DNA from: Sophora flavescens
Taxonomy: Eukaryota > Streptophyta > Magnoliopsida > Fabales > Fabaceae
Length of the DNA stretch: 64,000 nt
NCBI GenBank assembly: GCA_030762895.1
Contig: JAUPTC010000042.1
Span: forward strand, 124,001-188,000
Direction: 5' to 3'
Within the stretch, counting starts at the first letter, position 1, and every line of letters starts with the position of its first letter. The notes beneath the pieces were generated by a model, which was not told the DNA's origin, searched no databases, and saw only the letters and a program-made list of their open reading frames with translations. The translations under genes and the position numbers were made by a program. Shown here piece after piece: positions 44,918 to 56,545 of this stretch.

Positions 44918-45841
44918 TCAAGACTTGAACTTGGGCTTGTTTCCGTCAAGGTTGACACTATTTGGTTTAGAACTTCTTGGGCTTTCTTGGTTTGTCTTAG
45001 ACCCACCAAGTCCTTTTAGTGCTCCTTGGTCCATGCTCCTTATTGGGCTCATATCATTCTTGATGACAAGTTGACTTGCCCCCCCTTGGCTCATATCATC
45101 TCCTCCTTCTTTGAGTGAATTCGACCTCGAATTGAAACAATCGTCATCACCAAAATTAGATATTGGTGGTCCATCTAAAGTATTCCTCACAATCACATTG
45201 GGTGCTTTAGACTTAAGTTCAAAATATATCTCAATAGGAGGTAAAGCAAGAGTGGGTGATTTGTTGAGCATTTTGGAAATCATACAAGTTTCCAAACCAT
45301 GGGTTACTTCCTTTTGGATGAGATTTCCAAATTTTTGCAAAAAGAGATCATTAGAAGTGTTAGCAACCAAATGAAAATTCTTGTAATAAAATATGCATTG
45401 GGGCTGCCTTGAAATTAAAACCCTCTTCTCTTCACTTTTTGTTTCCAAATAACTCTCTTTTTTCTCAATTATTTCCACACTATTTTTCTCATTATTTTTC
45501 ACACTATTTTTCTCTTTATCATCACTCTTCTTTTCACTCTCTTGTTCTTCTTCCTTTTGATCGTCACTTTTCTTTTCACTCTCTTTTGCTTTTGCCTCAT
45601 TCTCTTGTTTTGCTTTCTCTCTCTCTTTCCTCTCATTCTCTTTCTTGTTGGAGTCTTCCACCAACTTCTTCACGTGGTCTTCAAAACTTTCTATTTGTCT
45701 TTTCATTCTTTCCTCTTTTCTCAACCTCTTTTTTTCGTTCTCTCTCATCTTCTTGTCACGCCTCTCATGCATTTGCCGGATCCACTCTTCAACCTCTTTC
45801 CTATGTTCTTGTACATGGTCAAAATTTTCAATTCGCAACAT
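44918..45841 (-). CDS. Fusion reading frame, subfamily B, right arm, open
   Basis: 307 residues from ATG at 45841 (MLRIENFDHVQEHRKEVEEW). Residues about 20-130 are charged and probably coiled-coil (RRDKKMRENEKKRLRKEERM), then lysine/glutamate repeats. The pre-RT linker segment is LISRQPQCIFYYKNFHLVAN, and LQKFGNLIQKEVTHGLETCM follows. A middle segment NVIVRNTLDGPPISNFGDDD leads to the tail FNSRSNSLKEGGDDMS. The frame is intact through the A6 run that is A5 in the left arm. The 8-bp deletion near 44995 changes the last 30 or so residues (NQESPRSSKPNSVNL) and removes LIQLEDP. No enzyme domain. Function unknown. Confidence 0.78.
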   Translation of the reverse strand: MLRIENFDHVQEHRKEVEEWIRQMHERRDKKMRENEKKRLRKEERMKRQIESFEDHVKKLVEDSNKKENERKEREKAKQENEAKAKESEKKSDDQKEEEQESEKKSDDKEKNSVKNNEKNSVEIIEKKESYLETKSEEKRVLISRQPQCIFYYKNFHLVANTSNDLFLQKFGNLIQKEVTHGLETCMISKMLNKSPTLALPPIEIYFELKSKAPNVIVRNTLDGPPISNFGDDDCFNSRSNSLKEGGDDMSQGGASQLVIKNDMSPIRSMDQGALKGLGGSKTNQESPRSSKPNSVNLDGNKPKFKS

Positions 45842-46397
45842 AGCAAAGAATACAAGTTAGAAAATAAAAAAATATATATGTAAGAACCAATCCACTCACC
45901 AAGTGCGCACAATGTATATTTCACTCAATTGGCTTTTTCCACACAAGATGTAATTTTCACTCTTGCCTTTTTCCACTCAATTGTTCTCTTTTAGGCCTTA
46001 GAGGAGTCAAACACAATCCACACAAAAATCCAAAAATCAAGTAACAAAAATCACAAAACTTATCAAAACAAAGGAAACAAAAGGAAAGGCTAGAAAGGCA
46101 AAGCTTTGGAAATAAGAACAAGGAAGAAGGGAAATATATTTTTTTTTTCAAGAACACAAATTGCTCAAATAGACTTTTCTCTTCCTTTTTTTTTTCAAAC
46201 TTTGAAGAAGAGAATCACACTTGAAAACTTGTTTTTGAGCAAGAACAACAACAACACGAAATTTCCGTTCACAAATAGATTCAAAGTGTAATTTTTTTTT
46301 TGATAGTTTTTGGGTTTAAAAGAAGAAAAGAATAAAGGTATAAGATGAAGAACAAAAACACAGAAAATCCAACCAAAGCCTAAGCTTTGATACCACT

Positions 46398-47085
46398 TGA
46401 TGACAACCAAATGGTGAGGTTGCCTTTGATGATCTTTTTGGTTGAATTTTAACAATTACAAATCCAAGTCAGAATTGAGTTGTAACATAAAAGGAAGAAA
46501 ATATGAAAATGGTGAAGATTAGAGATGGTGATGGCGCCACAAACTAGAGAGTTTGTTAAGCCAAGTGAGGTTCGCCACAAGAATCGTGGATTCTTGATAA
46601 GAACAAGATGGCTCAACCAAGAACCAAAGAGAGACAATTCCCTCACAAATGGATTTAATCCAAATTCAACATCCAAGTTACCATTTCATGTGTTTAGGCA
46701 TGTTACATATAGGGGTGTGGCTGCCAACATTTGGCTTCACCCTTTGTCTTGCCAATGATTCCATAACCCCCACATAACTAGCCTATTCATGACTTACTAA
46801 ATTCACACTTAACTCAACCACTTAATAGTGACTTATTACCCTCTCTCTATCATTATGTAGCAGCCACACTTATTTCTCAAATTAAAAGTGTAACTCCCAC
46901 ATAATTAACAAAACATAAAAAGTCTAAAAACTTAAAGGAGTTACTATTGGTATGCAAACCAACAAGATTCCTCCCACTATGCACCCAAATTCGAAATTCT
47001 TCATAAAACCCAAGTTTATTGCACTTTATTTACTTGAAATAAACTAGAAAATGATAATATGGGAAGTGGACGTCCAAGCCCATCA
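46398..47085 (-). repeat. LTR, subfamily B (right arm, outer)
   Basis: 688 bp, mirror of 33250-33937. The tail of another copy adjoins it at 47086. Confidence 0.87.
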
Positions 47086-47323
47086 TGGGTCTTCAAGTTG
47101 GATGAGATAAGTAACCATTTTGTCCTCCACTCCATCAAGACTTGAACTTGGGCTTGTTTCCGTCAAGGTTGACACTATTTGGTTTAGAACTTCTTGGGCT
47201 TTCTTGGTTCTTGCTCTTGTCTTAGACCCACCAAGTCCTTTTAGTGCTCCTTGGTCCATGCTCCTTATTGGGCTCATATCATTCTTGATGACAAGTTGGC
47301 TTGCCCCCCCTTGGCTCATATCA
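47086..47323 (-). pseudogene. Tail fragment, subfamily B, right arm
   Basis: Mirror of 33013-33249. The frame ends LIQLEDP with its stop on the LTR edge (47083-47085). The other end is GGCTCATATC, joined to the telomere-like array. Confidence 0.83.
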
Positions 47324-50300
47324 AAACCCTAAACCCTAATTTTGACCCAAAACCCTAAATTTTACTCGAAACCCTAATTTTAACCCAAATCCCTAATTAT
47401 AACCCTATTTTTGACCCAAAACCCTCTTTTTAACTCAAAACCCTAATTCAAACCCTAAACCTAATTTTGACCCTAAACCCTAATTTTGACCCAAAGCCCT
47501 ACTTTTGACCCAAAACCCTAATTCTGACCCCAAACCCTATTTTTAACCCAATACCCTAATTTAGACCCAAAACCCTATTTTTAACCTAAAACCCTACTTC
47601 AAACCCTAAACCCTAATTTTGACCGTAAACCCTAAATTTGATCCTAAACCCTAAATTTGACCCATAACCTAATTCTAACCCTAATTTAGACCCAAAACCC
47701 TTATTCTAACCCTATTTTTGTCCCAAAACCCTTTTTTTAATTCAAATCCCGAAACCTTGATTTTGACCCAAAACCCTAATTCTAACCCTATTTTAGACCC
47801 AAAACTCTAATTCTAACCCTATTTTTGTCCCAAAACCCTAAATCAAACCCTAAATCCAAATTTGGACACAAAACCATTATTTAGACCCAAAACCCTAATT
47901 TGGACCCCAAAACCTAAATTTTGACTCAAAACCCTAATTTAAACCCAAAACCCTAATTCTAACCCTAATTTAAACCCAAAACCCTAATTTTAACTCAAAC
48001 CCCTAATTCAAACACAAAAATTTAAATTTCGACCCTAAACCCTAAATTTAACCCAGAACCCTAAATTTGACCCATAACCCTAATTTAAACCCAAAGCCTA
48101 TTGGCCCAAAACCCTAACTCGAACCCTATTTTAATTCAAACCCTAAACCCAAATTTTGTCCCTAAACCCTAAATTTGACCCAGAATCCTAATTTGGAACA
48201 GAAACCCTAATTTTAACCCAAATCCCTAATTCTAACCCTATTTTGACCCAAAACCCTCTTTTTAACTCAAAACCCTAATTTTGACCCTAAACCCTAATTT
48301 TGACCCAAAGCCCTAATTTTGACCGAAAGGCCTAATTCTGACCCAAAACCCTATTTTTAACCCAATACCCTAATTTAGACCCAAAACCCTATTTTTAACC
48401 CAAAACCCTAATTTTAACCCAAAGCCCTAATTTTGATCAAAAACACTAATTCTAACCCAAAACCCTAATTTAGACTCGAAACCCTATTTTTAACCCAAAA
48501 CCATAATTCAAACCCTAAACCCTAATTTTGATCCTAAACCCTAAATTTGACCCAAAACCGTAATTTAGACCCAAAACACCAATTCTAACCCTATTTTTTT
48601 TCCCAAAACCCTTTTTTTAACTCAAAACCCTATACCTTAAATTTGACCCATAACCCTAATTTTAGACCAAAACCCTAATTTTAACCCAAAGCCCTAAGTT
48701 TGACCCAAAACACTAATTCAAACCCTAATTTTGAAACTAAACCCTAAATTTGACACAGAACCCTAATTTTGAAAACCCTATTTTTAACACAAAATCCTAA
48801 TTCTAATCCTATTTTTGACCCAAAACCCTATTTTTAATTCAAAACCATAATTCAAACCCTAAACACTGATTTTGACCCAAAACCCTAATTTGGACCCAAT
48901 ACCAAAATTTTAACCCAAAACCTTAATTCTAACCCAAAGCCCTAGTTTTGACCCAAAACCCTAATTCAAACTCTAATTTTGACCCTAAACCCTAAATTTG
49001 ACCCAGAACCCTAATTTTGATCAGAAACCCTACTTTTAACTCAAAACCCTAATTCTAACCCTATTTTGACCCAAAACCCTATTTTTAACTCAAAACCCTA
49101 ATTCAAACCCAAAACCCTAATTTTGACCCAAAACCATAATTCTAACACTATTTTTGCCGAAAAACTCTATTTTAAACTCAAAACCCTAAACCCTAATTTG
49201 GACCCTAAACCCTAAATTTGACCCAGAACCCTAATTAGGACCCGAAACCGTAATTTAAACCCAAAACCCTAATTCTTACCTTATTTTTTACCCTAAACCT
49301 TATTTTTAACTCAAAATCCTAACCCTAATTTTAAACCCTAAACCCAAATTTTATACCCCAAAGCCCTAATTTTGACCCAAAACCCTAATTTTTAATTTTA
49401 ACTCAAAACCTTAATTTAAACCCAAAACCCTAATTTGGACACAATACCAAAATTTTAACCCAAAACACTAATTCTAATCCAAAGCCCTAATTTTAACCCA
49501 AAACCCTAATTCAAACTCTAATTTTGACCCTAAACCCTAAATTTGACCCAAAACCCTAATTTTGATCCGAAACCCTAATTTTAACTCAAACCCCTAATTT
49601 GAACCCTATTTTGACCCAAAACCATAATTCAAACCCTAAACCCTAATTTGGACCCAAAACCATAATTCTAACCCTATTTTTGACTCAAAACCATATTTTA
49701 AACTCAAAACCCTATTTCAAACCCTAAACCCTAGTTTTGACCCAGAACCCTAATTTTTAACCGAAACCCTACTTTTAACCCAAAGCCCTAATTTTGACCC
49801 AAAACCCTAATTCACACCCTAATTTTGAAACTAAACCCTAAATTTGACACAAACACAAAACCCTAATTCCAACTCTATTTTTGACCCAAAATCCTATTTT
49901 TAACTCAAAACCCAAATTCAAACCCTAAATCTTAATTTTGACCCAAAAACCCTAATTTGGAACCAAAACCCAAAATTTGACACAAAGCCCTAATTTTAAC
50001 CCAAAGCCTAATTTTGACCTAAAACTCTAATTTTAACCCTATTTTTGACCCAAAACCCTATTTTAAACTCAACCATATTTCAAACCATAAACCCTAATTT
50101 TGACACTAAACCCTAAATCTGACCCATATGACCCGAAACCCTAATTTTAAACCAAAACCCTAATTCTAACCTTATTTTTTACCCAAAACCCTATTTTTAA
50201 CTCAAAACCTTAATTCTAACACTAAGCCTTAATTTTGACCCAAAACCCTAATTTGGACCCAATTCCCTAATTTTAACCCAAAACCCAAATTTTAACCCCC

Positions 50301-51723
50301 AAAGCCATTATTTTGATCCTAAACCCTAATTTTAACCCAAAGCCCTAACCCGAAACCCTAATTTGAACCCAAAACCCTATTTCTAACCCAGAACCCTAAT
50401 ATTGACCCGAAACCCTAATTCTAACCCAAAACCCTAATTTTGACCCTTATACCTAAATTTGACACAGAACCCTAATTTTGACCTGAAACCCTATATTTTG
50501 ATCCAAAACCCTAATTTGGACCAAAAACCATAATTTTGACCCAAAACCCTAATTTTAAACCAAAGCCCTAATTTTGACCCGAAACCCTAATTTTTGCCCA
50601 AAACCCTATTTGTAACTCAAAACCCTAATTCAAACCTTAAACCCTAATTTTGATCGTAAACCCAAAATTTGACCCAAAAACCTAATTATCACCCAAAACC
50701 CTAATTCTCACCCTATTTCTGACATAAAACCTTTTTTTTAACTAAAAAGCCAAATTCAAACCCTAAACCCCTTTGTTGGACCCAAAACCCTAATTTTAAC
50801 CCAAAGCCCTAATTCTGACCCAAAATACTATTTCTAACCCTAAATTTGACCTAGAACCCTAATATTGACCCGAAACCCTAATTCTAACACAAAACCCTAA
50901 TTTTGACCCTAAAACCTAAATCTGACACAGAACCCTAATTTTGACCCGAAACCCTAAATTTTGATCCAAAACCCTAATTCTTGTCCTATTTTTGACCCAA
51001 AACCCTAATTTGGACCAAAAACCATAATTTTGACTCAAAACCCTAATTTTAACCCAAAGCCCTAATTTTGACCCGAAACCCTAATTTTAACCCAAAACCC
51101 TAATTCTAACCATATTTTTTACCCAAAACCATATTTTTAACTCAAAACCTTATTCCAACCCTAAACCCTAATTTGGACCCAAAACCATAATTCTAACCCT
51201 ATTTTTGACCCAAAACCCTATTTTAAACTCAACACCCTATTTCAAACCCTAAACCCTAATTTTGACCCAAATCACTAAATTTGACCCAGAACCCTAATTT
51301 TTACCCGATGCCCTACTTTTGACCCAAAGCCCTAATTTTGACCCAAAACCCTAATTTTGATCCGAAACCCTATTTTTAACACAAAACCCTAATTTTGACC
51401 CAAAACCCTAATTTTGACCCGAAACCCTATTTTTAATTCAAAACCCAAATCAAACCCGTAAACCTTAATTTTGAACCAAAACCCTATTTTGGACCCAAAG
51501 CCCTAATTTTGACCCAAAACCCTAATTCTAACCCTATTTTTGACCCAAACCCAATTTTAAACTCCAAACCCTATTTCAAACCCTAAACACTAATTTTGAC
51601 CCAAAACCCTAAATTTGACCCATAACCCTAATTTTGACCTAAAACCCTAATTTTAGACCAAAACCCTAATTTTAACCCAAAGCCCTAAGTTCGACCCAAA
51701 ACACTAATTCAAACCCTAATTTT
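47324..51723 (-). repeat. Degenerate telomere-like array, C-rich on plus strand
   Basis: 4.4 kb of CCCTAAA-type degenerate repeats, the reverse complement of much of 27673-33012. Matching landmarks include GCCTATTGGCCCAAAACCCT near 48087 (32215 on the left) and the AACACCAATTCTAACCC block near 48565 (31735). It is about 0.9 kb shorter than the left array because of internal losses and an earlier outer end. No gene. Confidence 0.9.
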
Positions 51724-51894
51724 CCTCTTGTCACGCCTCTCATGCATTTCCCGGATCCACTCTTCATCCTCTTTCCTAAGTTCTTGCACATAGTCGAAAT
51801 TTTCAAATCGCAACATAGCATAAAGAAGAAAAGGAGAAAGGTAGAAGAAGAACAAAACTCAAAATTCAACCAAAGCCTAAGCTTTGATACCACT
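51724..51894 (-). pseudogene. N-terminal fragment of fusion frame and leader, subfamily C
   Basis: Contains the start codon at 51816 and about 31 codons (MLRFENFDYVQ, then EMHERRDKR), the short leader and the primer site. It is cut at 51723 by the telomere-like array. Confidence 0.8.
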
Positions 51895-52634
51895 TGATGA
51901 CAACCAAATGGTGAGGTTGCCTTGTTGATGATCTTTTTGGTTGAATTTTACCAATCCAAGTCAGAATTGAGTTGTATCATAAAAGGAAGAAAATATGAAA
52001 ATGGTGAAGATTAGAGATGATGATGGCGCCACAAACTAGAGAGTTTGATAAGCCAAGTGAGGTTCGCCACAAGAATCCTGGATTCTTGATATGAACAAGA
52101 TGGCTCAACCAAGAACCAAAGAGAGACAATTCCCTCACAAATGGATTTAATCCAAATTCAACATCCAAGTTACTATTCAACATGAAAATGGAGTGTACAA
52201 ATAGAGTATTAGGCTGCCAACTTTTTGGCTTCCAAAAGAGATCATAACCCCCACAATAATTAGCCTAATCATGTCACTAAATGACTCACTATTTCTCTCC
52301 TTAACTCAGCCTCTAATGGTGAGTTTATTATTCTCTCATAACCATCATTATGTGGCTGCCACACTTTACTTCTCATATTAAAAAGTGTAACTCCCACATA
52401 ATTAACAAAACAATAAACAAACTAATAACTTATAGGAGTTACTATTGGCATGCAAACCAAAGGTTCCCCTACTAAGCTCCCAAATTCGTGTACAACATGG
52501 ACTTAAGTGGGCTTGACCCATTTGCAACACTTAGCCAATTTGGACACACACACATAACCCATTACACTTATTGAATTAAAATAAAACAACTAAGTGGACT
52601 CATAACTAGAGCATGCCCCATTTGAAAATGATCA
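51895..52634 (-). repeat. LTR, subfamily C, copy 1 of minus cluster
   Basis: 740 bp, ends TGATGACAACC / AAAATGATCA on the plus strand. Shared between the fragment at 51724-51894 and the mini-unit at 52635-52900. Confidence 0.85.
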
Positions 52635-52900
52635 TGGGTCTTCTAGTTGAATGAGATAGGTCATCAATTGGGGCTCCATTCCATTTGGTATCATTCTTGG
52701 GCTTGCTTCTATCGAAATAGCCCCCATGTAATTAAGAGCTTGTTGGGCTTTCTTGTGTCTAACTTTTGTCATGGGCCCACCAAGTCCTTGATTTGATTCT
52801 TGATCCATGGTCTTCATTGGGCTCATATCATTCTTGTTGGAAATTGGTCTTGCCCCCCCATGGCTCATATCACAACCAAAGCCTAAGCTTTGATACCACT
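52635..52900 (-). mobile_element. TRIM-sized internal region, unit 1
   Basis: 266 bp between two LTRs. It holds the primer site (plus strand GCTTTGATACCA), a few leader bases (CAACCAAAGCC) and then the pol tail from TGATATGAGCC to LIQLEDP. All of the N-terminal coding part is deleted. An open frame of 93 codons crosses primer site and tail but is probably not meaningful. Confidence 0.83.
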
Positions 52901-53647
52901 TTATGACAACCAAATGGTGAGGTTGCCTTGTTGATGATCTTTTTGGTTGAATTTTACCAATCCAAGTCAGAATTGAGTTGTATCCTAAAAGGAAGAAAAT
53001 ATGAAAATGGTGAAGATTAGAGATGATGATGGCGCCACAAACTAGAGAGTTTGATAAGCCAAGTGAGGTTCGTCACAAGAATCCTGGATTCTTGATAAGA
53101 ACAAGATGGCTCAACCAAGAACCAAAGAGAGACAATTCCCTCACAAATGGATTTAATCCAAATTCAACATCCAAGTTACTATTCAACATGAAAATGGAGT
53201 GTACAAATAGAGTATTAGGATGCCAACTTTTTGGCTTCCAAAAGAGATCATAACCCCCACAATAATTAGCCTAATCATGTCACTAAATGACTCACTATTT
53301 CTCTCCTTAACTCAGCCTCTAATGGTGAGTTTATTATTCTCTCATAACCATCATTATGTGGCTGCCACACTTTACTTCTCATATTAAAAAGTGTAACTCC
53401 CACATAATTAACAAAACAATAAACAAACTAATAACTTATAGGAGTTACTATTGGCATGCAAACCAAAGATAAAGATTCCTCCTACTAAGCTCCCAAATTC
53501 GTGTACAACATGGACTTAAGTGGGCTTGACCCATTTGCAACACTTAGCCAAATTGGACACACACACATAACCCATTACACTTATTGAATTAAAATAAAAC
53601 AACTAAGTGGACTCATAACTAGAGCATGCCCCATTTGAAAATGATCA
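52901..53647 (-). repeat. LTR, subfamily C, copy 2
   Basis: 747 bp. Its end next to the primer site reads TTATGACAACC instead of TGATGACAACC, a change shared only with the LTR at 53914. Confidence 0.85.
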
Positions 53648-53913
53648 TGGGTCTTCTAGTTGAATGAGATAGGTCATCAATTGGGGCTCCATTCCATTTG
53701 GTCTCATTCTTGGGCTTGCTTCTATCAAAATAGCCCCCATGTAATTAAGAGCTTGTTGGGCTTTCTTGTGTCTAACTTTTGTCATGGGCCCACCAAGTCC
53801 TTGATTTGATTCTTGATCCATGGTCTTCATTGGGCTCATATCATTCTTGTTGGAAATTGGACTTGCCCCCCCATGGCTCATATCACAACCAAAGCCTAAG
53901 CTTTGATACCACT
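53648..53913 (-). mobile_element. TRIM-sized internal region, unit 2
   Basis: 266 bp, nearly identical to 52635-52900. With the adjacent LTR it forms a 1013-bp tandem unit, so the second unit probably arose by unequal exchange rather than by new insertion. Confidence 0.83.
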
Positions 53914-54653
53914 TTATGACAACCAAATGGTGAGGTTGCCTTGTTGATGATCTTTTTGGTTGAATTTTACCAATCCAAGTCAGAATTGAGTTGTATCATA
54001 AAAGGAAGAAAATATGAAAATGGTGAAGATTAGAGATGATGATGGCGCCACAAACTAGAGAGTTTGATACGCCAAGTGAGGTTCGCCACAAGAATCCTGG
54101 ATTCTTGATAAGAACAAGATGGCTCAACCAAGAACCAAAGAGAGACAATTCCCTCACAAATGGATTTAATCCAAATTCAACATCCAAGTTACTATTCAAC
54201 ATGAAAATGGAGTGTACAAATAGAGTATTAGGCTGCCAACTTTTTGGCTTCCAAAAGAGATCATAACCCCCACAATAATTAGCCTAATCATGTCACTAAA
54301 TGACTCACTAATTCCCTCCTTAACTCAGCCTCTATGGTGAGTTTATTATTCTCTCATAACCATCATTATGTGGCTGCCACACTTTACTTCTCATATTAAA
54401 AAGTGTAACTCCCACATAATTAACAAAACAATAAACAAACTAATAACTTATAGGTGTTACTATTGACATGCAAACCAAAGATTCCTCCTACTAAGCTCCC
54501 AAATTCGTGTACAACATGGACTTAAGTGGGCTTGACCCATTTGCAACACTTAGCCAATTTGGACACACACACATAACCCATTACACTTATTGAATTAAAA
54601 TAAAACAACTAAGTGGACTCATAACTAGAGCACGCCCCATTTGAAAATGATCA
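53914..54653 (-). repeat. LTR, subfamily C, copy 3
   Basis: 740 bp with the same TTATGAC end as copy 2. Followed on the upper side by a full internal region. Confidence 0.85.
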
Positions 54654-55719
54654 TGGGTCTTCTAGTTGAATGAGATAGGTCATCAATTGGGGCTCCATTC
54701 CATTTGGTCTCATTCTTGGGCTTGCTTCTATCAAAATAGCCCCCATGTAATTAAGAGCTTGTTGGGATTTCTTGTGTCTAACTCTTGTGATGGGCCCACC
54801 AAGTCCTTGATTTGATTCTTGATCCATGGTCTTCATTGGGCTCAAATAATTCTTGTTGGAAATGGGACTTGCCCCCCCCCCCCCCCCCCCCCACATGGCT
54901 CATATCATACCCTCCTACTTTAAGAAAATTCGTCCTCGAATTTATGACTTCAATCCCAAGCATGTTATCGAATCTTGTGTTAAGATATCCATACTTTTGG
55001 GTAACCATGCAAGTTCCCAAGCCATGGAGTACCTCCCTTGGGATGAACTCTTCCGTTACATCGGTTGTATCAAACTTAAGTTCATAATATATTTCAATAG
55101 GAGGTAAAGCATGAGTAGGTGCTTTATTGAGACTTTTGGAATCCTTGAAAGTTTCCCAACCATGGGGTACTTCCTTTGGGATGAAATCTCCAAATTTCTG
55201 CAAAAGAGTTACAACACCACTAGGCAAAGAGAGATCATTAGAAGCATTGGAAATTAAACAAAAGTCCTTGCAATAAATTATGCATTGGGGCTGTCTTGAA
55301 ATCAAAGCCCTCTTCTCCTCACTTTTTGTTGCCAAAGAACTCTCTTTTTGCTAACTATTTTTCTCTTGCTCATCATTCTTCATTTCACTCTCTTTTTCTT
55401 TTCCCTCTTGATTATCACTCTCTTTTTCTTTTTCCTTTTGACCATCACTTTTCTTTTCACTCTCTTTTGCTTTTGCCTCATTCTCTTGTTTTGCTTTCTC
55501 TCTCTCTTTCTTCTCATTCTCTTTCTTGTTGGAGTCTTCCACCAACTTCTTCACATGGTCTTCAAAACTTTCCATTTGTCTTTTCATTCTTTCCTCTTTT
55601 CTCAACCTCTTTTGTTCGTTCTCTCTCATCCTCTTGTCACGCCTCTGCATTTGCCGGATCCACTCTTCAACCTCTTTCCTATGTTCTTGCACATAGTCGA
55701 AATTTTCAAATCGCAACAT
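54651..55719 (-). pseudogene. Fusion reading frame R2, stop and poly-G shift
   Basis: ATG at 55719 (MLRFENFDYVQEHRKEVEEW). A GAG-to-TAG change makes a stop at 55351-55353 after DEQEKNS. The same frame resumes with QKESSLATKSEEKRALISRQ. Near 54872-54892 the run that is normally G7 (minus strand) has grown to 21, which shifts the frame into the tail (SPISNKNYLSPMKTMDQESN ... LIQLEDP). The N-terminal part also lacks two residues found in the plus copy (MQRRDKR instead of MHERRDKR). Confidence 0.82.
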
Positions 55720-55797
55720 AGCAAAAAGAAGAAAAGGAGAAAGGTAGAAGAAGAACAAAACACAAAATTCAACCAAAGCCTAAGCTTTGATACCACT
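54654..55797 (-). mobile_element. Internal region of short element, subfamily C, copy R2
   Basis: 1.14 kb between the LTRs at 53914-54653 and 55798-56545: primer site, short leader, fusion reading frame, tail. With its two LTRs it is a complete short element of about 2.6 kb. Confidence 0.87.
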
Positions 55798-56545
55798 TGA
55801 TGACAACCAAATGGTGAGGTTGCCTTGTTGATGATCTTTTTGGTTGAATTTTACCAATTACAAATCCAAGTCAGAATTGAGTTGTATCATAAAAGGAAGA
55901 AAATATGAAAATGGTGAAGATTAGAGATGATGATGGCGCCACAAACTAGAGAGTTTGATAAGCCAAGTGAGGTTCGCCACAAGAATCCTGGATTCTTGAT
56001 AAGAACAAGATGGCTCAACCAAGAACCAAAGAGAGACAATTCCCTCACAAATGGATTTAATCCAAATTCAACATCCAAGTTACTATTCAACATGAAAATG
56101 GAGTGTACAAATAGAGTATTAGGCTGCCAACTTTTTGGCTTCCAAAAGAGATCATAACCCCCACAATAATTAGCCTAATCATGTCACTAAATGACTCACT
56201 AATTCCCTTTTTAACTCAGCCTCTAATGGTGAGTTTATTATTCTCTCATAACCATCATTATGTGGCTGCCACACTTTACTTCTCATATTAAAAAGTGTAA
56301 CTCCCACATAATTAACAAAACAATAAACAAACTAATAACTTAATGGAGTTACTATTGGCATGCAAACCAAAGATTCCTCCTACTAAGCTCCCAAATTCGT
56401 GTACAACATGGACTTAAGTGGGCTTGACCCATTTGCAACACTTAGCCAATTTGGACACACACACATAACCCATTACACTTATTGAATTAAAATAAAACAA
56501 CTAAGTGGACTCATAACTAGAGCACGCCCCATTTGAAAATGATCA
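55798..56545 (-). repeat. LTR, subfamily C, copy 4
   Basis: 748 bp, regular TGATGAC/GATCA ends. Shared between R2 and R3 internal regions. Confidence 0.86.

Larger units (their letters stand above)
44181..47085 (-). mobile_element. Short non-autonomous CRM-like element, subfamily B, right arm
   Basis: LTRs 44181-44868 and 46398-47085 (688 bp each) flank an internal region with primer site, leader and a longer open reading frame than the mirror copy at 33250-36146. It is flanked by further internal pieces rather than by target duplications. Confidence 0.88.
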
